Below, one piece after another: positions 7,754 to 16,982 of a DNA stretch of 32,346 nucleotides. Source of the DNA: Selenomonas sp. oral taxon 126 (GTDB lineage: Bacteria > Bacillota > Negativicutes > Selenomonadales > Selenomonadaceae); NCBI RefSeq assembly GCF_001683335.1, contig NZ_CP016201.1, forward strand, positions 1,508,773 through 1,541,118, in the 5' to 3' direction. Within the stretch, counting starts at the first letter, position 1; each line of letters opens with the position of its first letter. The position numbers were made by a program, and so were the translations under genes. The notes below the pieces were generated by a model. That model searched no databases. It was not told the DNA's origin and was given only the letters and a program-made list of their open reading frames with translations.

Positions 7754-7782
7754 TTGACAACGCGCCATGCATTCGTTACAAT
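7754..7782 (+). promoter_or_regulatory. Promoter of SAM riboswitch-metK unit
   Basis: A perfect TTGACA (7754-7759), 17-base spacer and TACAAT (7777-7782) place transcription start near 7789, about 15 bases before the riboswitch. Confidence 0.85.
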
Positions 7783-7803
7783 GCAACGTATAGAAGAGAA
7801 TAT

Positions 7804-7909
7804 ACCTCATCCAGAGCAGTGGAGGGAATGGCCCGATGAAGCTGCGGCAACCATGGCGCATGAGCCAACGGTGCCAATTCCTTTAGGCGAAGCGCCTATG
7901 AGATGAGAG
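7804..7909 (+). ncRNA. SAM-I (S-box) riboswitch
   Basis: P1 is CTCATC (7806-7811) with GATGAG (7902-7907). The S-box core is clear: GTGGAGGGAATGGCCCGATG, then GCGGCAACC, then CGGTGCCAATTCC. SAM binding is expected to stabilise P1 and let the downstream terminator form, so metK is turned down when SAM is plentiful. Confidence 0.93.
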
Positions 7910-7920
7910 CGGCGACAACG

Positions 7921-7954
7921 GCCTCCCTTATCTTGACGGGGAGGCTTTTCTTAT
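7921..7954 (+). terminator. Riboswitch-controlled terminator before metK
   Basis: GCCTCCC ... GGGAGGC followed by TTTTCTT, 12 bases after the aptamer. It is the expected expression platform of the SAM riboswitch. Confidence 0.85.
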
Positions 7955-8005
7955 GGAAACGAGGTTTTCTTTGCTCATATTTTTACGAACTAAGGGAGGT
8001 TCCAA

Positions 8006-9190
8006 ATGAAGAAGATGCTTTTTACATCCGAGTCTGTGACCGAGGGGCATCCGGATAAGCTCGCCGATCAGATTTCGGACAGCATTCTGGATGCGATTCT
8101 CGCGCAGGATCCGCAGGGGCGCGTCGCGTGTGAGACGCTTGTCACGACGGGGCAGGCGCACGTTGTCGGTGAGATCTCGACGACGTGCTATGCGGATATT
8201 CCGAAGATCATTCGCCAGACCGTGCGTGAAGTCGGCTATACGAATGCCAGCTACGGCTTCGATGCCGACACCTGCGGCATCCTCGTCTCGCTCGACGAGC
8301 AGTCGCCGGATATCGCGCAGGGCGTCAATCAGGCGATTGAGTCCCGCGAGGGCAAGATGGACGCGGCGGAGGCGATCGGCGCGGGCGATCAGGGCATGAT
8401 GTTCGGCTATGCGACGAATGAGACGCCCGAGTACATGCCGCTCACGACGGTGCTTGCGCACAAACTCGCGCGCCGCCTCACGGACATCCGCAAGGATGGC
8501 ACGCTGAGGTATCTCCGTCCCGACGGCAAGACGCAGGTCACGGTCGCCTACGAGGACGGCAAGCCCGTCTATGTCGACACGGTTGTCATCTCGACACAGC
8601 ATGACGAGGCGGTCGATCTCGAGACGATCCGCAAGGATATGATCGAGAAGGTCATCAAGGAGATTGTTCCCGCAGAGCTTCTGCGTGCAGAGACGAAGTA
8701 TTTCGTCAATCCGACGGGCAAGTTCGTCATCGGTGGCCCGCACGGCGACTCGGGGCTCACGGGGCGCAAGATCATCGTTGATACGTATGGCGGCTGGGCA
8801 CGTCATGGTGGCGGTGCGTTCTCGGGCAAGGATCCTACGAAGGTTGACCGCAGTGCGGCGTATGCAGCACGCTATGTTGCAAAGAACATCGTTGCGGCAG
8901 GGCTTGCCGACCGCGTCGAAATTCAGCTTGCCTATGCGATCGGCGTGGCGCATCCCGTCTCGATCATGGTGGACACGTTCGGCACGGGCAAGATCGACGA
9001 TGAGAAGATCGTTGCGCTCGTGCAGAAGACGTTTGATCTGCGTCCTGCGGGCATCATCAAGATGCTCGACCTGCGCCGCCCCATCTATCGCCAGACGGCG
9101 GCGTACGGGCACTTCGGCCGCACGGATGTCGATCTGCCGTGGGAGCATACGGACAAGGCGGAGCTGCTGAAGAAAGAAGCGGGCCTCTAA
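8006..9190 (+). CDS. metK: S-adenosylmethionine synthetase
   Basis: MetK makes S-adenosylmethionine from methionine and ATP. The 394-residue product has the family start [20 protein letters not shown], the ATP motif [15 protein letters not shown] and the glycine-rich [20 protein letters not shown]. The length is normal. AAGGGAGG lies 7 bases before the ATG. It is transcribed alone from the SAM-I riboswitch leader and ends at a bidirectional terminator facing the minus-strand acyltransferase. Its control by its own product through the riboswitch is well established for this gene arrangement. Confidence 0.97.
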   Translation: MKKMLFTSESVTEGHPDKLADQISDSILDAILAQDPQGRVACETLVTTGQAHVVGEISTTCYADIPKIIRQTVREVGYTNASYGFDADTCGILVSLDEQSPDIAQGVNQAIESREGKMDAAEAIGAGDQGMMFGYATNETPEYMPLTTVLAHKLARRLTDIRKDGTLRYLRPDGKTQVTVAYEDGKPVYVDTVVISTQHDEAVDLETIRKDMIEKVIKEIVPAELLRAETKYFVNPTGKFVIGGPHGDSGLTGRKIIVDTYGGWARHGGGAFSGKDPTKVDRSAAYAARYVAKNIVAAGLADRVEIQLAYAIGVAHPVSIMVDTFGTGKIDDEKIVALVQKTFDLRPAGIIKMLDLRRPIYRQTAAYGHFGRTDVDLPWEHTDKAELLKKEAGL

Positions 9191-9206
9191 ACAACATCAG
9201 AACACA

Positions 9207-9253
9207 CAAAAGGCTGTCGCACGAAGAATTATCTTCGGCGGCAGCCTTTTGTG
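9207..9253. terminator. Bidirectional terminator between metK and acyltransferase
   Basis: CAAAAGGCTGTCGC pairs with GCGGCAGCCTTTTG, with inner arms CGAAGAA/TTCTTCG-like. The stem is flanked by A and T tracts, so it can end transcription from both sides. Confidence 0.8.
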
Positions 9254-9261
9254 CTGTCAAT

Positions 9262-10398
9262 TTACTTTTTCGGTTTCAAACCAATCGTCAATTCATTCAC
9301 CATCGGCGCGCGTTCCCCGATCTTTCGCACAACAACCGCACCTAGGAGCGTCAGCAGCAGCGTCGCCGCGTACATACTGAGCGCAAGCGGCGCAGTGAGT
9401 ACATAGCCATGTCCATGAATCACCATGAGCAAATACGTAATCGCAACGGGATGCGCGAGATAGATAAAATATGAGTGTTTTCCGAGGACTTGGAACGCGC
9501 GCCCGAGCGCGTTCTCTGTGCCGAGCCGCGTGAAGAACGCAAAGAGTGCGAGCGTTGCGCCGATGGTGTAGAAGATGCCGAGCGGCGAGAGCTGATGCGC
9601 CGTGTAGATGCCCTCGAGCGGCGTGTAGCCGTCTACGAGGATCAGCTTGTAGTACCATGCAAGGAGCGCGGCGAGGCTCACGATGCCGAGCGCATAGAGA
9701 CGTGTCGTGTGGCGCGCCATCAGCACGCGGAACGCATCGAAATGCAGTGCGATATAGCCGCCGAGCAGGAAGATAAAGACGTAGTGCATGACCCAGTAGT
9801 TCAGCCGGTAGAAGAGCAGGGCGCGCAGGAGTGTCCCCTCGGGCAGCCCGTAGACGTAGAGGTTGAATGCCGTGTCAAAGCTCGACCAGTAGTCGAACCC
9901 AATTTGCACGAGCAGGATCACAGCGAGCAGCGGCAGCGTCATGCGCGCGAGCAGCATCCGCCAGAGCGGCATCAGCAGATAGAACCAGATCAGGATCACC
10001 ATAAAGTAGAGCTGGTACTTTGCATTTCCGAAGAATAGGATGCCCGGCAACGAGAGGAGCGGAGGGAAGCCGACACCATAGGCGTACGCATCGTGGATCA
10101 GATAGAAGAGCGACCACACGAGGTAGGGGATGACGACCGCACGTCCGCGCCGCACGAGGAAATCCCGATAGGAAAAGGGCGCAGACGGCGACTGCCCATA
10201 GAACAGGCCGAACGCCGAGATAAAGAAAAAAATCGGCACGCTGAAGCGCGTGCCGATGTCAAAGAGCGCTACAAGATGAATGTTTGGCGATGGATTCGCG
10301 AGGTACTCCGCGCCGATGTGGATGCCAATCACGCCCATCATCGAGATGCCGCGAATCGCCTCGACAGCGGAGACCCGCGCCCGCTTACTCGATGACAT
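9262..10398 (-). CDS. Membrane acyltransferase 3 family protein
   Basis: Acyltransferase-3 proteins move acyl groups (often acetyl) onto sugars of LPS, peptidoglycan or exopolysaccharides across the membrane. The 378-residue product shows the family start AVEAIRGISMMGVIGIHIGA, with the conserved Arg-Gly and the catalytic His region, followed by about ten hydrophobic segments such as FSVPIFFFISAFGLFYG, LYFMVILIWFYLLMPL and YFIYLAHPVAITYLLMV. It begins inside the last codons of the SIMPL gene (14-base overlap), so the two are co-transcribed. The acceptor is unknown; the nearby glycosyltransferases hint at a surface glycan, but they are on the other strand. Confidence 0.85.
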   Translation of the reverse strand: MSSSKRARVSAVEAIRGISMMGVIGIHIGAEYLANPSPNIHLVALFDIGTRFSVPIFFFISAFGLFYGQSPSAPFSYRDFLVRRGRAVVIPYLVWSLFYLIHDAYAYGVGFPPLLSLPGILFFGNAKYQLYFMVILIWFYLLMPLWRMLLARMTLPLLAVILLVQIGFDYWSSFDTAFNLYVYGLPEGTLLRALLFYRLNYWVMHYVFIFLLGGYIALHFDAFRVLMARHTTRLYALGIVSLAALLAWYYKLILVDGYTPLEGIYTAHQLSPLGIFYTIGATLALFAFFTRLGTENALGRAFQVLGKHSYFIYLAHPVAITYLLMVIHGHGYVLTAPLALSMYAATLLLTLLGAVVVRKIGERAPMVNELTIGLKPKK

Positions 10399-11101
10399 AG
10401 GTGACGTTCACCGACGCCTTAACGGACAGCTCGCCGGCAGAGATCGGCGTTCCGGCGTCATACGCCTCCTTCGCCATCATCATCGGCATAAAGTTGCGCG
10501 GCGTGTAGGACTGCGCATCTGCATGAACCGTCAGTACGCGGACAACGCGCACACCGAGCGCACGCGCCACGGCATCTGCCTTGCTCCGTGCGTCGCGCGC
10601 GGCGTCGGCAAGCGCGGTATTTTTTGCCTCGTTCGTATCACTCGCCGAGAACTCGAGCGAGTCTACGCGGTTTGCACCGTTTGCGAGTGCCGTATCAATC
10701 ACCTTGCCCACATTCGTGAGATTACGCACCTTGACGACGACTGCATTCGTCACCGTGTAGCCCGTCGTGACGCTGCGCCCGTTGTCGCGCACATCGTAGA
10801 CCGGGGAGAAATCATAGCTCGTCGTCTGAATGTCGCGCTCTGCAATGCCGAGCGCCTTTACTGCATCCCGCACACGCGATGCCTGCGCCGCATTCTCCGC
10901 GTGCGCCTTTGCCGCATCCTTTGCTTCTGTCGTGACGCCGAGCGTGACCTCTGCCATATCCGGCGCGATCCGTGCCACGCCGACCCCGTTCATCGACAGC
11001 GTCGGCGTCATCTCCTCCGCCGCAGCCGTGCCCGTCGGCAGAACGAGCGCAAGCGCGAAAACTGCTGCACATACAAGCGAGCCAAATGAAATACGCTTCA
11101 T
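10385..11101 (-). CDS. SIMPL domain (DUF541) exported protein, YggE-like
   Basis: SIMPL-domain proteins are periplasmic or surface proteins; E. coli YggE lowers oxidative stress, and a Brucella homologue forms channel-like rings. The 238-residue product has a clear signal peptide: KR, then SFGSLVCAAVFALALVLP, then a TAAAEE cleavage region near residue 28. The mature domain shows ISMNGxGxA-like LSMNGVGVARIAPDMAEVTL, IQTTSYDFSPVYDV, TGYTVTNAVVVKVRNL and the final SVKASVNVTYVIE. A -10 TATAAT lies upstream on the minus strand (11146-11151) but I see no clear -35. It probably sits in the periplasm of this diderm cell. The exact role is unknown. Confidence 0.87.
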   Translation of the reverse strand: MKRISFGSLVCAAVFALALVLPTGTAAAEEMTPTLSMNGVGVARIAPDMAEVTLGVTTEAKDAAKAHAENAAQASRVRDAVKALGIAERDIQTTSYDFSPVYDVRDNGRSVTTGYTVTNAVVVKVRNLTNVGKVIDTALANGANRVDSLEFSASDTNEAKNTALADAARDARSKADAVARALGVRVVRVLTVHADAQSYTPRNFMPMMMAKEAYDAGTPISAGELSVKASVNVTYVIE

Positions 11102-11145
11102 AAAAATCCTCCATTCTTCTGACCGTAGCCGTCAAAACTGTGTCC

Positions 11146-11151
11146 ATTATA
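11146..11151 (-). promoter_or_regulatory. Probable -10 box for the SIMPL gene
   Basis: TATAAT on the minus strand, about 45 bases before the start codon. The sequence 17 bases further upstream (ATTCAT) is a poor -35. Confidence 0.45.
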
Positions 11152-11279
11152 GCATACTGTCACAGAAGATGAATGAAAACGGGATTATGATAACAACTAC
11201 CTGCAAGAGTATAAACGAAAAGCCATGAATTGCAAATAGGAGAACCGTCTCGTTTTCACAAAGAATTCCTCATGAGGGT

Positions 11280-11308
11280 TTGCGATTGGATGTCGAATTT
11301 GTTAAAAT
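11280..11308 (+). promoter_or_regulatory. Candidate promoter of the glycosyltransferase cluster
   Basis: TTGCGA (11280-11285), 17-base spacer, TAAAAT (11303-11308), about 40 bases before the first glycosyltransferase. The rest of the gap from 11155 shows nothing else convincing. Confidence 0.55.
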
Positions 11309-11349
11309 GAATCTATAAGATGGACAGGATGGATGGGAGCATCACGAAC

Positions 11350-12489
11350 ATGAAACGCTTGCTGATGATTTTTTTTGACGAAACCGTTGCTGCGCATCTA
11401 ACAAAAGATATGTGCTCCTATCCTTATCATCTTGGGAAAAATCATCATTGGTCATGCACCTACGCATATTTTGGCAAAGAACCGCTCCATAATGCGGCAT
11501 TTGAAGAGTATTGTTCGTTGGAGCATCTTGGAGATACGGAGAAGTACACCGACAAGAAAAAAATTGCAGCCAACTATTTGACGCTGCACGCACAGAACTA
11601 TGATTTCCTCATGTTCTCGCATTACGGAGGCGCCTCATACTCCTTGGCGCGGCTGGCAAAAAAACTGAACCCAAAGATCAAAGTGTATAACAAAATGGAT
11701 TTGGGGGAAAGAGGGCTTGCACACTTTTACGACGGTACCTTCCTACGTCGGCTCAAGGTCATACCTGAGTATTGGAAAAGTGCGGCAATCGACCTCTTCA
11801 CCGTGGAGAACCGCTCCTTCTATGAAACCCTCAAGAATATGCGCCTTTTTCGCAATCGGATCGAGTATTTGCCCAATCCCGTATCGCTGTTTGGTGTTGA
11901 TCTCGCGGAGATCAAAGCCCCCAAGGAACGAGAGAATATCATCCTGACCGTTGGGCGTCCCGGCGATCCCGTCAAGAATACGGAACTCTTTGTCGAAGCC
12001 GTTCAAAAGGTCGACCGCAGCAAATTCGACGATTGGAAATTCTATATCGTCGGAGAGCCTGAGGCACACTTTCGGGCATACGTTGAGAAAATCACGCAGG
12101 GGGATCCTTGGGTCGCACAGCGTCTCGTTCTCTGCGGCAGGGTGAGCGACCGCAGGGAACTATATGAGCTCTATGCACGGTCGAAGATCATGTGCATGAC
12201 GAGCAGGTCGGAGAGTTTCTGTATCGCCGTGTCCGAGGCAATGTACTTCGGCGCATATCCCATCCTCACCAATTTTGGAGGAATTGTGCACGAGCTCACG
12301 GATGGCGGACGCTGCGGCACAATTGTACCTCAGGAAGACGCGTCCGCACTTGCTGCGGCATGGGAGAGGACGGCGGAGAGAGCGGAGCTGCCCGCGCTGA
12401 GCCGGGAGATCCGGCAGCTTGCACGCAGTACATTCGACTATGACCTCTGGACGGCAAAACTGGACGAATATCTGATGCGGCTGAAATAA
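11350..12489 (+). CDS. Glycosyltransferase, GT4-type (GT-B fold)
   Basis: The 379-residue product is a retaining GT-B glycosyltransferase, expected to act in the cytoplasm on a lipid-linked surface glycan. The C-terminal nucleotide-sugar domain shows ILTVGRPGDPVKNTELFVEA, VLCGRVSDRRELYELYARSK and the EX7E-type motif SRSESFCIAVSEAMYFGAYP, ending in GGIVHELTDGGRCG. The N-terminal acceptor domain is not conserved enough to tell the substrate. The ATG at 11350 is preferred because GGGAG precedes it; an in-frame ATG at 11320 has no ribosome site. It heads a run of four surface-glycan genes on the same strand. Donor and acceptor sugars are unknown. Confidence 0.85.
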   Translation: MKRLLMIFFDETVAAHLTKDMCSYPYHLGKNHHWSCTYAYFGKEPLHNAAFEEYCSLEHLGDTEKYTDKKKIAANYLTLHAQNYDFLMFSHYGGASYSLARLAKKLNPKIKVYNKMDLGERGLAHFYDGTFLRRLKVIPEYWKSAAIDLFTVENRSFYETLKNMRLFRNRIEYLPNPVSLFGVDLAEIKAPKERENIILTVGRPGDPVKNTELFVEAVQKVDRSKFDDWKFYIVGEPEAHFRAYVEKITQGDPWVAQRLVLCGRVSDRRELYELYARSKIMCMTSRSESFCIAVSEAMYFGAYPILTNFGGIVHELTDGGRCGTIVPQEDASALAAAWERTAERAELPALSREIRQLARSTFDYDLWTAKLDEYLMRLK

Positions 12490-12512
12490 TATGCGAAAAG
12501 GGAGGCGCTGAC

Positions 12513-13538
12513 GTGCATTTTATTGTAGTGGGACCTCTCTATTACGGCTACTCCGAGAGCATTGTCCGCGCGCTGGAAGTAGATGGACATACGGTCGATT
12601 TCTACGCCGAACGTCCCTTTTATACGAACTGTTCGTATCTGAGGCGGCGTCTCTATAAATGGGGATTTCGGTCGCTTCAGGAGAAATGGGAGCGGGATTG
12701 GCAGAGTGCGTGCATCGCATTTATGCGGGAACATATGAGAGCGGACTCTGTGCTGCTGTGTCTGACGGGAGGTATGATCTCTGACGAACTGTTGGACATA
12801 TGGCAGGGGCATTCGACTGTGCTCATGATGTGGGACTCCGTGCGGCGCTACGACGTGGATTTTCAACAACGTATGCGGCGCTATCAGCACGTCTTTGCCT
12901 TCGAGTACACAGATATCGAATACGCCGCACAGACATTTCACATCGAGACGACCTATCTTCCGCTTGGCTACGACCCTCTCGTTTACTATCCGAAGGAGGT
13001 GGAGCGCGACATTGACGTTTCTTTTGTTGGAACGCCGATGCCGCAGCGTGTGGAAGTTCTGGAGCGTGTTGCCGCATATATGTCCAATACAGGGGGGTGG
13101 ATGTATGTGGGAGGGAGATGGTATGATGATCGTTATCCTTGGAAAGTGCGCTCCTGTCGGAGAAAACATCCGCATCTCTTTCCCGTCCTGATGAATCAAG
13201 CATTATCCCCTGAGGAAGTGGCGCAGATCTATCGCCGCAGCAAGATCGTCCTGAACATCAATAACAATGTGCACCGGAGCGTCAGCCCACGGACATTTGA
13301 AATCTTGGCGACGCAGACATTCCAACTGATGAATAGCGGTCAGCAGTCGAACGGAACGCTCGATTTTGACCGCGATCTCGTTCAGTATGACGACGTGGAC
13401 GATCTGATCCGGAAGATTGATTTTTACCTGCAGCACGATGAGATGCGCGCGCAGATTGCTGCGCATGGGGCGGAATCGGTGCGGCGCTTTTCTTTGGATG
13501 AGTTGGTGCAAAGGATGGTCGGAAATCTTTGTTCATAG
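12513..13538 (+). CDS. Glycosyltransferase, CgeB-like family
   Basis: The 341-residue product has the pattern of CgeB-type (spore maturation protein-like) GT-B glycosyltransferases: an N-terminal half with VLLCLTGGMISDELLDIW and VLMMWDSVRRYD, the TTYLPLGYDPLVYYP segment that precedes the C-terminal domain, DVSFVGTPMPQRVEVLE, and the donor-site region IVLNINNNVHRSVSPRTFEI followed by ATQTFQLMN. CgeB itself glycosylates the Bacillus spore surface; the family is also common in LPS and capsule clusters. The GTG at 12513 has GGGAGGCG just upstream. It follows the first glycosyltransferase by 23 bases. The substrate is unknown. Confidence 0.82.
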   Translation: MHFIVVGPLYYGYSESIVRALEVDGHTVDFYAERPFYTNCSYLRRRLYKWGFRSLQEKWERDWQSACIAFMREHMRADSVLLCLTGGMISDELLDIWQGHSTVLMMWDSVRRYDVDFQQRMRRYQHVFAFEYTDIEYAAQTFHIETTYLPLGYDPLVYYPKEVERDIDVSFVGTPMPQRVEVLERVAAYMSNTGGWMYVGGRWYDDRYPWKVRSCRRKHPHLFPVLMNQALSPEEVAQIYRRSKIVLNINNNVHRSVSPRTFEILATQTFQLMNSGQQSNGTLDFDRDLVQYDDVDDLIRKIDFYLQHDEMRAQIAAHGAESVRRFSLDELVQRMVGNLCS

Positions 13539-13620
13539 GATGTTTCATATCGTAGATTTTTGCACATAACCCTCATCAAGGCAGTTGATAGGCACATAGA
13601 TATGTAGGGGAGCATTATAC

Positions 13621-14810
13621 ATGCAAAGCAGAAAAAAAGTTGTCATCATAGCCCAACGTTATGGAATTACGCCTGCGATTTTCGGAGGAGCGGTTGAATC
13701 TCTTATTGGCAGTTTGGCAGAAAATAACGAAATACATCATGCAATCGATTTGACAATTATCCAATCATACAATGCGAAGGCACGCGAACTGACAAAGAAG
13801 TTCAAGGACACAAAGTTTGTGTTTCTAAGAGACAGCATTCTTGGAAAACTTGACTTCCGTATTTTCAGACAAAGAAAAAATGAAGAGTTCATGAAGGGGC
13901 ATATTTTCTCAGAGTATATTTATAAGTCTTATAGGTATATCAAAAAAATATCCCCGATGTGGATGTTATTATTTTTGAAGAAGACAGTCAAATCATCGGC
14001 TATAAAAAATTTCAGAGACAATTTCCCGAAAAAGTCGCCTATCACAGTCATTTACATGAAAAGCCCTCAAAAAATATATATTATGACTATGTTATATCTG
14101 TGAGCGAATTTTGTCGTCGGGAGTGGTTGGATTTGTTGCCGGAAAGCAAAGTGTTGGTTCTGCGGAATGGAATAAATCTCTCTCGCTTCAAGAAGCGACT
14201 GTCACAAGATGAAAAAACACAGCTACGTGCATCACTGAGCATAACCACGGACGACTTTATTGTTCTTTATTGTGGCAGACTGATTCCAATAAAAGGCGTT
14301 CTTGAGTTGGCAATGGCAATCACAGAAATTCCCGAAAAAAACATTCGTTTGCTCTGTGTGGGTTCCAGTGGATTCTCGGGAGGAGGAGAGACGGACTATA
14401 CAGAGCATATTCATGCATTGGCGTTGAAACATACGGGACGGATTATATTTACAGGATATATCAACAATGAGGAGCTTTACAAATATCATCAAATATCTGA
14501 CCTACAAGTGATACCGTCGTTATGTGAAGATGCTGCTCCGTTGGTTCCCATTGAGGGAATGTGTTCCGGTCTTCCTTTGATTGTGACAGACTCAGGCGGT
14601 ATGATCGAATATATTGACGATGCATGCGCGTTGGTTGTATCCAGAGATGAAATCGTCAAAAATCTTACGAAAGCGATTATGCGGGCGAAAGCCGATGATG
14701 CTTGGCGGAGGAAAGCAAGTCACGAAGGCCCGTTGCGAGCAGAAAAATTTTCTGAAGAAGCGTTCTACAGGAACTTTGTTTCTCTCGTCGAAACAATTGC
14801 TTCAAAATGA
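13621..14810 (+). pseudogene. Glycosyltransferase GT4, split by a one-base frameshift in a poly-A run
   Basis: The first frame starts at the ATG at 13621 (AGGGGAG upstream) and encodes a GT-B N-terminus (KVVIIAQRYGITPAIFGGAV). It loses sense after IKK and ends at 14103. The second frame picks up with NIPDVDVIIFEEDSQ and runs to 14810, with VAYHSHLHEKP, VISVSEFCRREWLD, VLRNGINLSRF, IVLYCGRLIPIKG, IIFTGYINNEELYKYH and a donor site VIPSLCEDAAPLVPIEGMCS. The switch lies at CAAAAAAATATC, 13942-13948, with seven A; eight would give one 396-residue protein. The gene is AT-richer than its left neighbours. It could be a true pseudogene, a phase-variable or slippage-decoded gene, or a sequencing error. 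Confidence 0.85.
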
Positions 14811-14871
14811 AGGAACTGCAGGTTTGAAACATTCATCGATGCGCGATTTTGAAAGAGAGGTAAAGCAGTAA

Positions 14872-16686
14872 ATGATGACAAAGTGGGCGGCAGATCAGCG
14901 TCGCAAATGGATGCCGTATATGGTCACAGCACTCATCGTCGTTTCCTTGGGGGCACTTCTTCAAGTGGTTGTCCTTTCGGGTAAGGGCAATGGGATCGTT
15001 GAATTGGGGAGGCTTTTGTACCTAGGTGTATGGACAGCGATCCTGTTGGCGATGGTAGCATATTCAAAGCGATATATCCTTATGTTTGTACTTTATGTCG
15101 CTATTTTCGTGAGCGCAGCATATGTGCCGCTTTTTGACGGAGCACATGTAGCCAGTAAAGAAATAACTTCCGCTTATTTGTTTGGTGCATCGTATTTCCT
15201 TTTTTGGACTTGGATCTATGGAGCTGCGCGAAAGATCTCCTCGGATGTTTTACGATGCTTCGTCGGTGGCCTAGCTTTTGTGGCTTTAACAGTGGTGGTA
15301 CTTATGCCGCTTCTGGTATGGGGATATTGGATTGTCAGCGGCGGGTACGTTTTATCCTCTGCCATTGTCTTGACCTTGTTTCAAACCAATCTGGCTGAAT
15401 CACTTGCATACCTGAAAAATCAAAATATTTTCCTTTGGATTTGTGGTTCGTTGGGGCTGTTTTTTGCAGTCGCCGGTACTATAAAAGCACTGCGAGTCGC
15501 CCTTCATGTAGATGTTCAATTGCGCGACCGGCGCATGTCTTTGCTTTTTCTTTTCTTTATGCTCATAGGGCTTTTCGTTGTGAATCACGGAGTGAAGTAT
15601 TACCTTCCTGCTCACATTGGTATGGAAGTGAAGGTGGCACTTCAGCAATATCGTGCTTATGGAGAAGCACGCGCAATGCGGGAAGAACGCTTGAAAAACC
15701 TGCAAGGACTGAATCTTGTTTCTTCTGGTGGGGTATTCGTTCTGGTGATTGGTGAAGCAGAGACGCGAAACCACATGCAGGTTTATGGATATGCGAGAGA
15801 AACAACGCCGTGGATGAAAGACCAGTGTGAAAATAAAGAGAATGTCACCTTTTCCAATGCCTACTCGAATTATGTTCATACCGTTCCTGCGTTGACCTAT
15901 GCGCTCAGTGAAAAGAACCAGTACAATGCGATGGATTTGAAGGATGCGTATTCCATTGTCGAAGTGGCGAACGCAGTCGGCTATGAAACGTATTGGATCA
16001 GCAATCAAAAAAAACTGGGTGTAGCCGACACGCCCGTTTCAGAAACTGCGAGTACGGCACAGCATCAAAAATGGATGAATGGCATGTTCGGAAACAGTCA
16101 GGTCACAGAATACTATGATGATATACTTCTTACACAAATTCCGCAAGTTTGTGAAAAAAATGCGTTGATTATCATACATCTGATGGGATGTCATGCGGAT
16201 TATCGGGATCGCTGTCCCAATGCGCATTTTTCGGGGGAGGACTCCTATGTCGATCAGTATGATGATGCCGTGTTGTATAACGACTACATACTCTCCCAAA
16301 TTTACGAACGGGTTCATTCACTGCCAAACTTCAAGGGGATGGTTTATTTTTCCGATCATGGCGAAGATCCTGATCGCAGGTTGTACCATGAAGCGACCAA
16401 ATTTACCTGGAGCATGGCACGCATACCGCTCGTGATGTGGTTTAGTGATGCTTTTCAAGAGGAGCGTCCCGATGTGTTTGCTCGGTTGAAGGCGCATGAA
16501 CAGGCGTATTGGACGAATGACCTGATTTACGATGTGATGATTGATGTCTTGGGCATTGAGGGAATGCCTCGTGTGGAGCCGCAACATGACCTGGCATCGA
16601 TGGAGTATGGGATTACAAAAGAAAACGCCATGACGCTGCATGGCTCACTAAAATTGTCGGATGAGGATATACAGGCAGGGAGGTGA
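14872..16686 (+). CDS. Phosphoethanolamine transferase (sulfatase fold, EptA/CptA-like)
   Basis: Such enzymes transfer phosphoethanolamine from phosphatidylethanolamine to lipid A or LPS core sugars on the periplasmic face, altering surface charge and resistance to cationic peptides. Residues 1-245 hold about seven hydrophobic segments (for example YMVTALIVVSLGALLQVVVL and LLFLFFMLIGLFVVN). The catalytic domain follows from about residue 285: VFVLVIGEAETRNHMQVYGY with the likely nucleophile Thr, the RETTPW loop, LIIIHLMGCHADY, and the metal site MVYFSDHGEDP. The length of 604 is slightly above the usual 540-570. The ATG ATG start follows AGAGAGG. It closes the glycosyltransferase cluster and is AT-rich, like the broken gene before it. 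The acceptor is not known; LPS core is the best guess. Confidence 0.85.
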   Translation: MMTKWAADQRRKWMPYMVTALIVVSLGALLQVVVLSGKGNGIVELGRLLYLGVWTAILLAMVAYSKRYILMFVLYVAIFVSAAYVPLFDGAHVASKEITSAYLFGASYFLFWTWIYGAARKISSDVLRCFVGGLAFVALTVVVLMPLLVWGYWIVSGGYVLSSAIVLTLFQTNLAESLAYLKNQNIFLWICGSLGLFFAVAGTIKALRVALHVDVQLRDRRMSLLFLFFMLIGLFVVNHGVKYYLPAHIGMEVKVALQQYRAYGEARAMREERLKNLQGLNLVSSGGVFVLVIGEAETRNHMQVYGYARETTPWMKDQCENKENVTFSNAYSNYVHTVPALTYALSEKNQYNAMDLKDAYSIVEVANAVGYETYWISNQKKLGVADTPVSETASTAQHQKWMNGMFGNSQVTEYYDDILLTQIPQVCEKNALIIIHLMGCHADYRDRCPNAHFSGEDSYVDQYDDAVLYNDYILSQIYERVHSLPNFKGMVYFSDHGEDPDRRLYHEATKFTWSMARIPLVMWFSDAFQEERPDVFARLKAHEQAYWTNDLIYDVMIDVLGIEGMPRVEPQHDLASMEYGITKENAMTLHGSLKLSDEDIQAGR

Positions 16687-16853
16687 GCCGCTCAGGCTTA
16701 TTTTGGCACGTGCTTCTCGCTCTGCTTTGGCAGGGAACACGCTACACGGATGGAGGGCTCTTTGCGCCCATGGAACTCTCTGCCGGTCTGCTGCTTGTTT
16801 CGGTGCTTCCTTTATCATCTGCGCAAAAAAATGAACTGGATCGACTGTGGTAG
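16683..16853 (+). CDS. Possible small hydrophobic protein, 56 aa
   Basis: A GTG at 16683 overlaps the stop of the phosphoethanolamine transferase and opens a 56-codon frame ending TAG at 16851-16853. It includes a hydrophobic stretch (FAPMELSAGLLLVSVLPL). The only AGGGAGG abuts the GTG, which is too close for normal initiation, so translation would need coupling to the upstream gene. It may instead be the decayed end of a lost gene. I do not recognise it. Confidence 0.25.
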   Translation: MSRSGLFWHVLLALLWQGTRYTDGGLFAPMELSAGLLLVSVLPLSSAQKNELDRLW

Positions 16854-16894
16854 AGTGGGTGTGCCTCTTGCAAGGTGTGGTGACACAATAAGTT

Positions 16895-16923
16895 TTGACT
16901 TTTTGTCATTTTTCATGTAAAAT
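16895..16923 (+). promoter_or_regulatory. Promoter of htpG
   Basis: TTGACT (16895-16900), 17-base spacer, TAAAAT (16918-16923). No CIRCE-type inverted repeat is seen in the leader, so HrcA control is not supported. Confidence 0.65.
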
Positions 16924-16982
16924 AACTCACAGTTTTACGATTGCATACGCAAAATACATCAACAACAAGGGAGAACGATAAT

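Noticed and set aside
11268-11277. CCTCATGAGG palindrome before the glycosyltransferase cluster as an operator
   Set aside because: It is short, occurs once and has no matching second half-site or known regulator motif.
16854-16982. CIRCE element upstream of htpG
   Set aside because: No 9-base inverted repeat of the CIRCE type is present in the leader.
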